A stretch of 46,063 nt of DNA. Source: JAAZMI01 sp050942615. GTDB taxonomy: Bacteria > Bacillota > Dethiobacteria > DTU022 > UBA8154. Position 1 is the stretch's first letter. Every line of letters starts with the position of its first letter. This document shows, in pieces, positions 16,384 to 25,122 of the stretch. A program made the position numbers and the translations under genes. Under the pieces are notes generated by a model, which ran no database searches, was not told where the DNA came from, and saw only the letters and a list, made by a program, of their open reading frames with translations. Location of the stretch: positions 1-46,063 of the forward strand of contig JBMNNQ010000007.1 of the NCBI GenBank assembly GCA_050942615.1, written 5' to 3'.

Positions 16384-17862
16384 GTGAAGCTAGTGGAAAT
16401 CGTTTCGAATTTACCGCTTTATGCCGTTATTATTCCCATTATCGGGGCGCTGCTGCTCATTTTTATTCCCGAAAAAGATGACGAGGTCCGCAATCCCTTG
16501 GCGCTCATTACCAGCATTATTACCGCAGGAGTAGTCATCCTTATTATCCAGCAGGTATTCGCCGGTAATATCTTGTCTTATAAGCTGGTGGAGATCATGC
16601 CCGGGTTGGAGTTTGCTTTTCGGGTGGATCCCTTTGGAGCACTTTTTGGGGGCGTAGCGTCTATACTTTGGGTTTTTACGGTCCTTTACGCAATCGGTTA
16701 TATGTCTTTTGGACATAACAGGAGACGTTTCTTTATATTTTTCCTTCTTTCCCTCAGCGTAACTATGGGCATTGCCCTTGCGGCAAACCTGTTCACGCTT
16801 TACCTTTTTTATGAGTTACTTACTTTGGCCACTTATCCTTTGGTTATCCACGAAGGACAGGAAAAAGATCATAAAGCCGGTCTGCGCTACATTATCTACA
16901 GTTTTTCCGGTGCCGGTCTGGTTCTTTTTGCCCTGTTTGCCACCTTTGGTTTCGCCGGCTCCCTTGATTTTGCACAGGGGGGCATCTTTGGGGAAGCAGT
17001 TCGTACAGCACCGATGGCCTTGAACATTATTTTTGTGAGCTATATTTTAGGTTTTGGGGTCAAGGCGGCTATTATGCCCCTTCACTCCTGGCTGCCTTCA
17101 GCCATGGTTGCGCCCACTCCGGTCAGCGCCTTGCTCCACGCAGTCGCTGTTGTTAAGTCCGGGGTTTTTGGCGTGTTACGGGTGATGTATTCTGTGTATG
17201 GCACTCAGGCTTTAATTGATCTGAACATCGGGTTGTATGTTATTATTCTTATGTCCATCAGCATTATCGTGGCTTCTATCATTGCTTTGAGGCAGGATGT
17301 CCTGAAAAAACGGCTGGCATTTTCAACGATTAGCCAGTTGGGCTATATTACACTGGGTGCCGCATTGCTTACACAACTGGGACTCACCGGAGGCCTGTTG
17401 CATATTGTCAACCATGCGGTACTGAAAATCACGCTCTTCTTTTGTGCCGGGGCAATTATTACCATGACCGGCAAGGAAAGGATCAGCGAGCTCAACGGTG
17501 TGGGCAAGCGGATGCCGATTACCATGCTGGCCTTTACCATCGGCAGCATCGGTATGGTGGGGATTCTGCCTTTGAACGGGTTTTACTCTAAATGGTACAT
17601 GATGTTGGGCGGTCTGGAAGGGCATATGCCCATCATTGTCGTTATCTTGATGACGAGCGCGGTTCTAAACGCCTGCTATTTTTTCCCCATTATTGTCGCT
17701 GCCTTTTTCAAAAAAGGGGAATTTAAGCCGGCCAAGGGCATAGAGGCCCCCGTGAGCATGCTCTTGCCAATAGCTGTGTTGGCTCTGACAGCCATTGTTT
17801 TTGGCATCAAGCTTGATTTGACGATACCATTTGTGCAAGATGTGGCCCGTTATCTCTTTTAA
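16384..17862 (+). CDS. Antiporter-like subunit (MrpA/NuoL-NuoM type)
   Basis: 492 residues starting at GTG 16384, with AAAAAGGGG upstream. About 14 helices; 'IMPLHSWLPSAMVAPTPVSALLHAVAVVKSGVFG' (about 223-256) is closest in style to MrpA/NuoL, with 'KRLAFSTISQLGYI' and 'HIVNHAVLKITLFFCAGAI' after it. It is the second large antiporter-like subunit and probably plays the MrpA role together with the separate MbhD and MbhE chains. Whether it is best named MnhD or MnhA would need a phylogeny. Confidence 0.88.
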   Translation: MKLVEIVSNLPLYAVIIPIIGALLLIFIPEKDDEVRNPLALITSIITAGVVILIIQQVFAGNILSYKLVEIMPGLEFAFRVDPFGALFGGVASILWVFTVLYAIGYMSFGHNRRRFFIFFLLSLSVTMGIALAANLFTLYLFYELLTLATYPLVIHEGQEKDHKAGLRYIIYSFSGAGLVLFALFATFGFAGSLDFAQGGIFGEAVRTAPMALNIIFVSYILGFGVKAAIMPLHSWLPSAMVAPTPVSALLHAVAVVKSGVFGVLRVMYSVYGTQALIDLNIGLYVIILMSISIIVASIIALRQDVLKKRLAFSTISQLGYITLGAALLTQLGLTGGLLHIVNHAVLKITLFFCAGAIITMTGKERISELNGVGKRMPITMLAFTIGSIGMVGILPLNGFYSKWYMMLGGLEGHMPIIVVILMTSAVLNACYFFPIIVAAFFKKGEFKPAKGIEAPVSMLLPIAVLALTAIVFGIKLDLTIPFVQDVARYLF

Positions 17863-17890
17863 TATTTGTAATTTGTAACAAAGGGGGTTA

Positions 17891-19642
17891 GTGATGATGA
17901 GTTTATTTCTTTTAGCGGTTTTTGCACCGGTCATTGTTTCACCTTTGCTTTTTATTCTTTCCGCAAAGGGCCGCAAAATAGTAATGTCCATGTACATCGT
18001 AGGTTTGCTTTATCTGGCCTTTTCTTTACTTTCGAGCCCCGGGCTGGGAAGCTACACCTTTTTTTCCACATCTCTTTTTCAGCTGGAAAGCAATCTGACT
18101 TTGCTTTCATTTAGTGAACATCCTTACAGTATCATTGCCGCCTTTGGCTTTTTATTTGTGGGCGCCATCGGCTTGCTCTATGGTCTGGATGTTTCCAAGG
18201 CTGGCGAACAGGCTATTGCCCTGGGGGCGATTGCCAGTGCAGTAGGGGTTGCTTTTGCAGATAACTTTCTCACTTTCCTGTTCTTTTGGGAACTGCTGAC
18301 GCTGACCACATCCACTTTAATTTTTTTACGGCAGACACCTTTTGCCGTGCGCATGGCCTACCGGGCCCTGTTCTTTTCACTGGTCAGTGGTTTTCTCTTA
18401 ACAGTGGGGATCCTATTGCAATTTAATGCTACAGGCACCCTGGAGCTGATGTACCCCGTTGCCGGATTGCCCTTTTTCATTTTGGGGATCGGTATTAAAA
18501 CGGCTTTCCTGCTTTTACACTTCTGGGTTCCCTGGGGATACCCGGCGGCTTCCTTCCCCTGCAGTGTTTTGCTGGCAGCGCTTTGTACTAAGGTTGGGGT
18601 CTATGCCGTAGCCCGTATTTTACCGCCGACCCCTTTTATCAATACCATGGGGGCCTGTATGGCTATTGTGGCTGTAACCCTGGCTCTTCTGCAAAGTGAT
18701 CTGCGGCGTCTGCTTTCATACCATATCATCAGTCAGGTCGGCTACATGGTTGCCGGTGTCGGTTTGGGTGCTACACTCGGCGTGGATGGCGGGCTTTTGC
18801 ACCTGGTTAACCATATGATTTATAAGGCGCTCCTTTTTATGAGTGCCGGGGCGTTGATTTTTGCTGTAGGTACAGAAGATTTACATGAACTGCATAATCC
18901 TGCTGAAAAACCGGGAACGACGGGCAAAGTTGCCGTCTGGAAAACGCTGCCGGTAGCTTTTATCGGTGCTGTAGTTGGGGCCCTTGCCATTTCCGGGACA
19001 CCGCTTTTTAACGGTTATGTCAGTAAATATTTGCTCAAAACGGCGATGCATGGCACAAACCCGGCAGAATGGATGTTGATGGTGGCCAGTGTTGGCACAG
19101 CACTTTCATTCAGTAAATTTGTTTATTTTGGCTTTATTAAAGGCCGTGGGAAAATACTGAGAAAACTTACGGGCACCATGCAGGCTGCAATTTTAATCTT
19201 ATCGGCCAGCTGTATTATTACAGGGATCTGGCCGCAACTGTTGGCTCCGATCTTGCCCGGTGCTTCCTCACTGCAGGTTTATTCTGTAGAAGGGGTCAAG
19301 ATTGCAGGCGGGTTGGTTGTGCTGGGTATTCTGATTTTTATACTCCTGGCAGGAACACTGGAAAAGGAAATGAAGTTTGCCTTTCCCCTACAGTTTACAA
19401 TGAAGATCAGGGAGTTGGATACAGGTTTCAGCCGGGGTTTTTCAAATGCTGTGGATAACCTTTATTATTCCAGCATACACCTGTTGCGCTCTTTTGACTA
19501 TAAACCGCTGAAAACACAGGTGAAACGCTTTTTCAACTTCAATAATTTTAACTTCGGTGTAATGATGCTTATGTTGATGTTGGGTATTGCTGTGGTCCTT
19601 TTGCTCTACTTGCAGTTGGGCGTTTTTGGCGCAGGGGTTTAA
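17891..19642 (+). CDS. Third, divergent antiporter-like subunit (NuoL/M family)
   Basis: 583 residues with about 14-16 helices and a longer C terminus ending in an extra helix (about 560-580) after an amphipathic, basic stretch (about 500-550), reminiscent of the lateral arm of NuoL. The proton-channel signature is altered: 'LLLHFWVPWGYPAASFPCSVLLAALCTKVGVY' replaces the usual His-Trp-Leu-Pro-Ala-His pattern, though the Lys of 'TKVGVY' and the 'HLVNHMIYKALLFMSAGAL' motif remain. GTG 17891 is followed by ATG codons at 17894 and 17897, all usable; AAAGGGGG precedes them. It ends the operon and is followed by a strong terminator. Confidence 0.87.
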   Translation: MMMSLFLLAVFAPVIVSPLLFILSAKGRKIVMSMYIVGLLYLAFSLLSSPGLGSYTFFSTSLFQLESNLTLLSFSEHPYSIIAAFGFLFVGAIGLLYGLDVSKAGEQAIALGAIASAVGVAFADNFLTFLFFWELLTLTTSTLIFLRQTPFAVRMAYRALFFSLVSGFLLTVGILLQFNATGTLELMYPVAGLPFFILGIGIKTAFLLLHFWVPWGYPAASFPCSVLLAALCTKVGVYAVARILPPTPFINTMGACMAIVAVTLALLQSDLRRLLSYHIISQVGYMVAGVGLGATLGVDGGLLHLVNHMIYKALLFMSAGALIFAVGTEDLHELHNPAEKPGTTGKVAVWKTLPVAFIGAVVGALAISGTPLFNGYVSKYLLKTAMHGTNPAEWMLMVASVGTALSFSKFVYFGFIKGRGKILRKLTGTMQAAILILSASCIITGIWPQLLAPILPGASSLQVYSVEGVKIAGGLVVLGILIFILLAGTLEKEMKFAFPLQFTMKIRELDTGFSRGFSNAVDNLYYSSIHLLRSFDYKPLKTQVKRFFNFNNFNFGVMMLMLMLGIAVVLLLYLQLGVFGAGV

Positions 19643-19695
19643 ATACAGGTATTAGTCAGGCGGTCAATTAAAAAGGAAAAACTTAAACATATTCT

Positions 19696-19720
19696 GGTCT
19701 GGCTGTTCCAGACCTTTTTT
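19696..19720 (+). terminator. Intrinsic terminator ending the Mrp operon
   Basis: GGTCTGG (19696-19702) pairs perfectly with CCAGACC (19708-19714) around CTGTT and is followed by six T residues. It separates the antiporter operon from cbiB. Confidence 0.93.
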
Positions 19721-19755
19721 CTTGAAAAAACCTATTAAATGGACAGGGCAGTTAA

Positions 19756-20751
19756 ATGGTAATGGACTGTTTGCAGACAAACGCGATACTGATTGTACTC
19801 GCTTATGCACTTGATTTGGGACTGGGTGACCCCCGCCGGTTTCCCCACCCTGTGGTGGCCATCGGCCGGTTTATTTCATTTCTGGAAAAAGGCTTGCGCA
19901 GATGGTTTAGGGGGTCCTTACCAGAACGCATCGCCGGGGTGGTTTTGACTGGCGTTGTTGTCAGCACCGTTTATCTATTCACCCGGGAAATAATTTGCCT
20001 TTTTGGTGCTGGAAATGTTTACTGGAGCCATCTGGCAGCAGTTTATTTATTGTATACTTCTTTTTCCCTGCGAAGTCTGGAAGAGCACCTGCTCGCTGTC
20101 GAGCTGCCGTTGGAAAAAGGGGACTTGCCCGCTGCCCGCCGGGCTTTGGCTTTGGTTGTGGGTCGGGATACAGAAAATCTGACAGCAGCAGAAATTACAC
20201 GGGCGGCTTTGGAAAGCTTGGCAGAAAACACCGGCGACGGGGTAATAGCCCCCTTTTTTTATGCTTTTATTGGCGGGGCTCCTTTGGCTATGGCTTATAA
20301 GGCGGTTAACACGCTGGATTCCATGCTAGGCTATAAAGATGCGCGTTACCTGTATTTTGGATGGGCTGCAGCCCGGCTTGATGACTTGGTCAACCTCGTG
20401 CCGGCCCGGCTGACCGCGCTGTTTTTGCTTTTTGCCGCTCTGTGCAGGGGGGAATTGAAGCCTGGGCAGGCCGGGGACTTCTTGCATGCCCTTATCCGGG
20501 AGGGGAAAAAACACCTTAGTCCCAATAGCGGCTACCCGGAGGCCGCTGCCGCTCTTTTGTTACAAGTCCGGTTGGGAGGAAAAAGTTTCTACCGGGGAAT
20601 TCCTGACGAACGACCCCTAATTAATGCGCCGGGCCGCAGCCCTGTAAGCAGGGATTTGAAAACGCTGCGCGGCCTGGTGAAAACAGCGGCAGTTTTGGCC
20701 TTGTTTGCAGGGGGTGGATTAAGTTTTCTGGTTAGTGTTTTTTGGAGATAG
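19756..20751 (+). CDS. cbiB: Adenosylcobinamide-phosphate synthase CbiB
   Basis: 331 residues with four to five membrane helices. 'LGLGDPRRFPHPVVAIGRFISFLE' near the N terminus and 'ENTGDGVIAPFFYAFIGGAPLAMAYKAVNTLDSMLGY' (about 155-192) are the family signatures. It joins adenosylcobyric acid to (R)-1-amino-2-propanol phosphate, the linker made by CobD, encoded two genes on. ATG 19756 and ATG 19762 are both possible starts. I see no cobalamin riboswitch between the Mrp terminator and this gene. The full late pathway would also need CobS, CobT and a complete CbiP, which are not here. Confidence 0.95.
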   Translation: MVMDCLQTNAILIVLAYALDLGLGDPRRFPHPVVAIGRFISFLEKGLRRWFRGSLPERIAGVVLTGVVVSTVYLFTREIICLFGAGNVYWSHLAAVYLLYTSFSLRSLEEHLLAVELPLEKGDLPAARRALALVVGRDTENLTAAEITRAALESLAENTGDGVIAPFFYAFIGGAPLAMAYKAVNTLDSMLGYKDARYLYFGWAAARLDDLVNLVPARLTALFLLFAALCRGELKPGQAGDFLHALIREGKKHLSPNSGYPEAAAALLLQVRLGGKSFYRGIPDERPLINAPGRSPVSRDLKTLRGLVKTAAVLALFAGGGLSFLVSVFWR

Positions 20752-20900
20752 CTCCCTTTGCAGAAAAAAACTGTGAACGGGCGTCAGCTTCTGGTAAAAT
20801 GATAATAAAAGGCTTAACCAAAATTTGTTCTAACATGTGCATTAAAGTCTGGTTCAAGGTATGGTTTAAGGCCTGGCATATAGGGTTTTGAATACAATGA

Positions 20901-20912
20901 TTTGTATACAAA
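20901..20912. promoter_or_regulatory. Palindrome TTTGTATACAAA between cbiB and cobU
   Basis: A 12-bp perfect inverted repeat about 70 nt upstream of cobU. A related half (GAATACAA) sits just before it, at 20890-20897. The form TTGTATACAA resembles operators used by some GntR-type repressors, but no such gene is nearby. The 20752-20980 gap otherwise shows no gene and no recognisable cobalamin riboswitch. Confidence 0.4.
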
Positions 20913-20980
20913 ACTAGGAGGTAACAGCTGCCGGCAATAGCCAAAGGATAAAAAATGATCAATAGTAAAGGAGCAGTAAA

Positions 20981-21565
20981 ATGGGGCCAAATTCCGGGGA
21001 ACTGATTCTTGTAACCGGTGGTGCGCGCAGCGGTAAAAGCACCTTTGCCGAAAAATATGCAGCAGCTAGCGGTAAAAAAGTAATTTACGTTGCTACGGCT
21101 GCTGGACGGGATGAAGAAATGCGCCGGCGGATTGCCGATCACCAAAAAAGGCGTCCACCGCAGTTCTATACTGTGGAGGAACCTTATTATCCGCATCAGG
21201 TTTTGGAAAAGGAAAGCAGTGACAAGACACTCATTTTGCTGGACTGTTTAACCCTGCTGCTGACCAACCACCTTTTAAAAGCTGGGGAAACTGCAGCCGG
21301 AGAAGCTGCAGCAGGGGAGGATTTCTTCCTTTGGTCGAAGCAGGCAGCAGCTGTGTTAAAATATATTGAAGAATTTCTGCTCGTCGTGCGCCGGAGCCTT
21401 GCTGACGTGGTGATTGTTACAAACGAGGTAGGTTCGGGGCTTGTTCCCGGCAACCTGTTAGGCAGGGTTTACCGTGACCTGGCCGGCAAGGCAAACCAGC
21501 TTGTAGCGGCAGAGGCAGATCAGGTCTGGCTATTGGTCAGTGGTATCGCGCAGCAGCTGAAATAA
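20981..21565 (+). CDS. cobU: Adenosylcobinamide kinase/guanylyltransferase CobU
   Basis: 194 residues. The P-loop 'TGGARSGKSTFAE' (about 12-24), 'ADHQKRRP' carrying the guanylylated His region, 'LLDCLTLLLTN' and 'VTNEVGSGLVPGNLLGRVYRDLAGKANQ' cover the whole RecA-like CobU/CobP fold. It phosphorylates adenosylcobinamide and then transfers GMP, giving adenosyl-GDP-cobinamide for nucleotide-loop assembly. AAAGGAGC precedes the ATG; cobD follows after 30 bases. Confidence 0.95.
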   Translation: MGPNSGELILVTGGARSGKSTFAEKYAAASGKKVIYVATAAGRDEEMRRRIADHQKRRPPQFYTVEEPYYPHQVLEKESSDKTLILLDCLTLLLTNHLLKAGETAAGEAAAGEDFFLWSKQAAAVLKYIEEFLLVVRRSLADVVIVTNEVGSGLVPGNLLGRVYRDLAGKANQLVAAEADQVWLLVSGIAQQLK

Positions 21566-21595
21566 AAATCAAGCAGTCATTTCGGGGGGGTTCAG

Positions 21596-22699
21596 ATGAA
21601 GGAAAAAAGGGAAACAGGCGGGCATGGGGGGGACTTGCAGGCAGCTGCTGCTGCGTTGGGCGTCCAGCCGGGAGATTTTTGTGATTTTAGCAGTAATATT
21701 AACCCCCTGGGGCCGCCTCCGGGTTTGATCGAAGAGTTACAAAAAAATCTTCTTGCCGATTTGAGACGCTATCCTATACCCCAGGCCCGGGTTTTTCGGG
21801 ATGCACTGGCCACGTTTTTGGAAATTCCTGTAGAACGTCTGTTGATCGGTAACGGCGCCAGTGAACTGATCCACCTGCTGTTTCTTTGGGTCAGGCCCCA
21901 TAGGGTGGCTATTCCCTACCCCACTTTTTCGGAATATGAAAGGGCCGCTAAGTTGGCCGGTGCAGAGGTGAGAAGGTTCCCCCTTTCTCTCGAAACCTCC
22001 CACCTGGAAAAGGATAAAATAAAAAAGCTGTTGAATTGGGGGGATTTTTTTGTTTTTTGCAACCCCAATAACCCCACCGGCATGTTTTATACGCCAGAAA
22101 AGATTCGTGAAATTGTCCGGGAAGCTGCGGCCAGGGGCGCAACAGTACTTGTCGATGAAAGTTTTTTCTTTCTGACTGAAAGGTCTTTTAAGGAACTCTT
22201 TTTGGGCCGGGACTACCCCAACCTTTGGACAGTGGTTTCCCTGACCAAATTATGGGCGCTGCCCGGGCTTCGCCTGGGGGTTTTGGCCGGGCCGGCAGAA
22301 AGAATAAAAATGCTGACTGACTGGGGTGATCCCTGGAAGGTCAATGCCCTGGCCCAAAGGGCCGGTATTTTTTGTTTGCAACAAAAGGATTACATCGCCC
22401 GTTCTTTAAAGATGATCTGCAGGGAACGGGCATACCTGCTAAAAAAATTAAGGGAAATTAAAAGTCTGAAAGTTTTTCCAGGAGAAGCAAATTATTTGTT
22501 GGTCAGGGGGGAAGAAGAGGGTTTTTCCAGTGCAGCACTTTTTCGATTTTTAGCTGCCAAAGGTATTTTGATCCGCAATGCGGCCAACTTTCCAGGCCTT
22601 GATCAGCGTTATTTCCGGATTGCGGTTTTACAGCGGGAAAACAACAGACGTCTGCTGCAAGAGTTGAATAATTATTTTCAATTAACAGGGAAGGGTTAG
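21596..22699 (+). CDS. cobD: L-threonine-O-3-phosphate decarboxylase CobD
   Basis: 367 residues, a fold-type I PLP enzyme. It begins with 'GGHGGDLQAAAAALG', then 'DFSSNINPLGPP', typical of CobD rather than HisC. 'CNPNNPTGMFY' is the substrate/PLP loop, 'LVDESFFFLT' holds the PLP Asp, and 'SLTKLWALPGLRLG' carries the Schiff-base Lys. It makes aminopropanol phosphate, the substrate that CbiB attaches. The similarity to histidinol-phosphate aminotransferase is real, but the N-terminal motif and the location between cobU and a CobQ-like gene favour CobD. GGGGGG at 21584-21589 may serve as ribosome site. Confidence 0.9.
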   Translation: MKEKRETGGHGGDLQAAAAALGVQPGDFCDFSSNINPLGPPPGLIEELQKNLLADLRRYPIPQARVFRDALATFLEIPVERLLIGNGASELIHLLFLWVRPHRVAIPYPTFSEYERAAKLAGAEVRRFPLSLETSHLEKDKIKKLLNWGDFFVFCNPNNPTGMFYTPEKIREIVREAAARGATVLVDESFFFLTERSFKELFLGRDYPNLWTVVSLTKLWALPGLRLGVLAGPAERIKMLTDWGDPWKVNALAQRAGIFCLQQKDYIARSLKMICRERAYLLKKLREIKSLKVFPGEANYLLVRGEEEGFSSAALFRFLAAKGILIRNAANFPGLDQRYFRIAVLQRENNRRLLQELNNYFQLTGKG

Positions 22700-22705
22700 A
22701 TAGAG

Positions 22706-23572
22706 ATGCCGGCAAAATGTATTATGTTGCAGGGTACAGCCTCCCACGTCGGTAAAAGTATTTTAGCGGCAGGCCTTTGCCGCCTTTTTGCCCAGGAAGG
22801 TTTTCGGGTTGCCCCTTTTAAGTCACAAAATATTACCTTGAATGTCTACCTGACGACAAAGGGGGAGGAAATTGGGATTGCCCAGGGGTTGCAGGCCGAG
22901 GCGGCCGGCATTAAACCAGCAGTGGAAATGAACCCCCTGCTGCTTCAGCTAAAAAAAGGGATGGCCGCCAGGGTGATCGTTATGGGCAGGCCGCTGGGTA
23001 AAATGGGGGGTTGGGAGTACAGGGAAAACTATTATCCGCAGGGGCTGGCAGTGGTTAAAAAGGCATTGCGCAAACTTCGCCGGGAATATGAAATCCTGGT
23101 GATCGAAGGGGCCGGCAGCCCGGCAGAGGTTAATTTGAAGGAACGGGATCTGGCCAACATGCAGGTTGCTTCCCTGGCAGATGCCCCTGTAATATTAGTT
23201 GCCGACATAGACAAGGGAGGTGCTTTTGCTGCCCTGGTCGGCACCCTTGAACTTTTGGAGCCTGGCGAAAGGGAACGGGTGGCCGGTTTTATTATCAATA
23301 AATTCCGGGGTGAACGCCGGCTTTTGCAGCCGGCACTAGCTTTTTTGGAGGAACGGACGGGCCTGCCTGTTTTGGGGGTAGTACCTTTTTTAAATAATTT
23401 GGAAATTGAGGAGGAGGATTCCCGGTTTTCCTCTCTAAGCGAAAAATCCATGGAGGAAGAAGAGGAAGCTGCTGTGCAGAGAAGAAACCGGGAAACAAGC
23501 TATAATCATTTGGCAACCATGCTGCGGACAGAACTGGATTTAAAACAGCTTTATGCGATCATGGGTTTTTAA
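22706..23572 (+). CDS. Cobyric-acid-synthase-like protein lacking the glutaminase domain
   Basis: 288 residues against about 500 for CbiP/CobQ. Residues 1-235 match the DTB-synthetase-like synthase domain: 'MLQGTASHVGKSILAAGLCRLFAQEG', 'PFKSQNITLN', 'AAGIKPAVEMNPLLL', 'VIEGAGSPAEVNL', 'VADIDKGGAFAALVGTLELL', 'GFIINKFRGE'. After 'IEEEDSRF' a 25-residue acidic linker leads straight into 'YNHLATMLRTELDLKQLYAIMG', which looks like the extreme C terminus of normal CobQ. The class-I glutamine amidotransferase domain between them, with its Cys and His, is absent, in frame. It may use free ammonia or a separate glutaminase, or be decaying. Residues such as 'LNVYLT' for the usual 'NNSxVT'-like motif are also divergent. 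Its 3' end overlaps the convergent amidohydrolase gene by 14 bases. Confidence 0.85.
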   Translation: MPAKCIMLQGTASHVGKSILAAGLCRLFAQEGFRVAPFKSQNITLNVYLTTKGEEIGIAQGLQAEAAGIKPAVEMNPLLLQLKKGMAARVIVMGRPLGKMGGWEYRENYYPQGLAVVKKALRKLRREYEILVIEGAGSPAEVNLKERDLANMQVASLADAPVILVADIDKGGAFAALVGTLELLEPGERERVAGFIINKFRGERRLLQPALAFLEERTGLPVLGVVPFLNNLEIEEEDSRFSSLSEKSMEEEEEAAVQRRNRETSYNHLATMLRTELDLKQLYAIMGF

Positions 23573-24284
23573 GTGGGTTAAGGGCCAGCAGGTTTTCTCC
23601 CAGCACTTTTTTAAGTTCTGCCCCGCTGAAAATGTTTTTTACTTTAGTCAGCTCCTTTGCCGGTATACCAAAGGGAAAATCGCTGCCGAATAAAATACGA
23701 TCAGGGCCGTAGTTATGGGCAAAATCTTTTATTTCGCTACTGCCGGCCAATGCTGTGTCGACATACACCGCTGTGTTTTCAAAAACCCCGGCCTGTTTAA
23801 GCCGGGCGTAGCCCCCGTTGAGCATGCCAAAGTGGGGAATGATTGCCACCGTGCGCCGATTGATTTTTTGCAATAATTTCAAGGTATAATGGAACTCCTC
23901 TTCGATAATGATGGGGAGTTTTTTATTGCAGATAAAATTCAGGCAGGGCTCAAATTTTTCTGAACTGTAGTTATATTCCGGTTCAGAACTGTGGCGGTGC
24001 CATTTAATCCCCTTAAAGCTGTCCGGGGGAAAAGCAAAATCATTCCAGACAAACCAGTATGTAAAAATGTTTTCGCCCTGCAGGGTTTCCAGGTAGGCAT
24101 GTACCCTTTTGCGGGATTGCCGGTAAGATTGGCTGTCAGTAAAGCTGTAGTCGTAGCGATCATATATTTCTTCCACAGGTGCAAAAAGCACGCCACCGTC
24201 TATCTGGGCTGCCTCCCAGTAAGGTTGTAATTTTTCAAAGGGCAGCGTCAGGCCGCAGTGGGCGTGCGCATCAAGAATTAACAC
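23559..24284 (-). CDS. Amidohydrolase-2 family metal-dependent hydrolase
   Basis: 241 residues, TIM-barrel type. The metal ligands appear as 'DAHAHCG' (residues 5-11), 'KWHRHS' (about 94-99), 'AIIPHFGML' (about 148-156) and 'LFGSDFPFG' (about 198-206). Members cleave C-N, C-O or C-C bonds or are decarboxylases; the substrate cannot be told from sequence. It is transcribed towards the cob genes and overlaps the end of the CobQ-like gene, so it is probably not functionally tied to them. ZIP lies upstream on the same strand, about 118 bases away, so the two could share a message. Confidence 0.8.
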   Translation of the reverse strand: MLILDAHAHCGLTLPFEKLQPYWEAAQIDGGVLFAPVEEIYDRYDYSFTDSQSYRQSRKRVHAYLETLQGENIFTYWFVWNDFAFPPDSFKGIKWHRHSSEPEYNYSSEKFEPCLNFICNKKLPIIIEEEFHYTLKLLQKINRRTVAIIPHFGMLNGGYARLKQAGVFENTAVYVDTALAGSSEIKDFAHNYGPDRILFGSDFPFGIPAKELTKVKNIFSGAELKKVLGENLLALNPLKNP

Positions 24285-24402
24285 CGGATTACCAGCTCCT
24301 TTCTGTTTTGACTGTGCTATACATTGGTAGTTGTTGTTATTTTTTACCCTTACCTATGTCTTTCTTTTCCGCTTGCAAGAAACCCTGCCGGCCGGTTCCC
24401 GG

Positions 24403-25122
24403 TTATTCGAACAGCATCATCAGCAGGGATAAAGCAATGCCGGCCATAAAGGCTACGTACGCATGCCTTTTTACATGGACTTCGCTTTCCGGCAACAGGT
24501 GGGACGCTGAAACGAAAATTAAAACACCGGCCACAAACCCCAACGCGTAACCCAGCATGGAACTGCTGAAACGGCTGATGAAAGGAAAAGCTAAAAATGC
24601 CCCGACGGGGGTTGTCAGTCCGGCCACCAAAAATGCGTACAACAAAGCCTTTTTGGGGTCTACATTGCCCTTTACCAGTACCGAAAAAGTGATTACCCCT
24701 TCGGCAAATTCGTGAACTACCAGCCCCAGCCCTGCCATCAGGCCGACGAACGTACTCACGCTGAATGTAACCGTATAAATAATACCATCCATAAAGGAAT
24801 GAATGCCGATTCCCACCAGTGCTGTCAGGCCGAAGGCCAAGGCCGCATGTTCTGTTTTATGTCGTATAAGCTTGTTACTAAAAAACATGAACACAAACCC
24901 GGCCAAAGCGGCCAATCCTGCATTTTCTGTATGGCCCAAAGCCTGGGGCAGGGCTATGATCAGGGGGGAAGAAATTAGTACGCCCGCGGCAAAACACATA
25001 AAGTATTCTTTGTTCTTCTGGGCCCATTGTTCATTTTTATAAATTACCCATATTCCTACGGAATTAACGATCATTGCGCTTAAAGCAAATACCGTGATGG
25101 AAGTAAATGCACTTTGTTCCAA
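24403..25122 (-). CDS. ZIP-family divalent metal transporter
   Basis: 239 residues with about eight helices and little else. The metal-binding helices IV and V carry 'GIHSFMDGIIYTV' (about residues 105-117) and 'VVHEFAEGVITFSVL' (about 137-151), the paired His/Asp/Glu motifs of ZIP carriers. It likely imports zinc or another divalent metal such as iron, manganese or nickel. GGGAGGTATAAAAACG upstream provides the ribosome site. No metal-responsive operator was recognised in the region upstream. Confidence 0.92.
   Translation of the reverse strand: MEQSAFTSITVFALSAMIVNSVGIWVIYKNEQWAQKNKEYFMCFAAGVLISSPLIIALPQALGHTENAGLAALAGFVFMFFSNKLIRHKTEHAALAFGLTALVGIGIHSFMDGIIYTVTFSVSTFVGLMAGLGLVVHEFAEGVITFSVLVKGNVDPKKALLYAFLVAGLTTPVGAFLAFPFISRFSSSMLGYALGFVAGVLIFVSASHLLPESEVHVKRHAYVAFMAGIALSLLMMLFE

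Noticed and set aside
16299..16481. Short open frame after mbhE
   Set aside because: It overlaps the start of the next antiporter gene in another frame and has no domain.
19721..20980. Cobalamin riboswitch for the cob genes
   Set aside because: The conserved B12-box sequence and surrounding core were not found upstream of cbiB or cobU.
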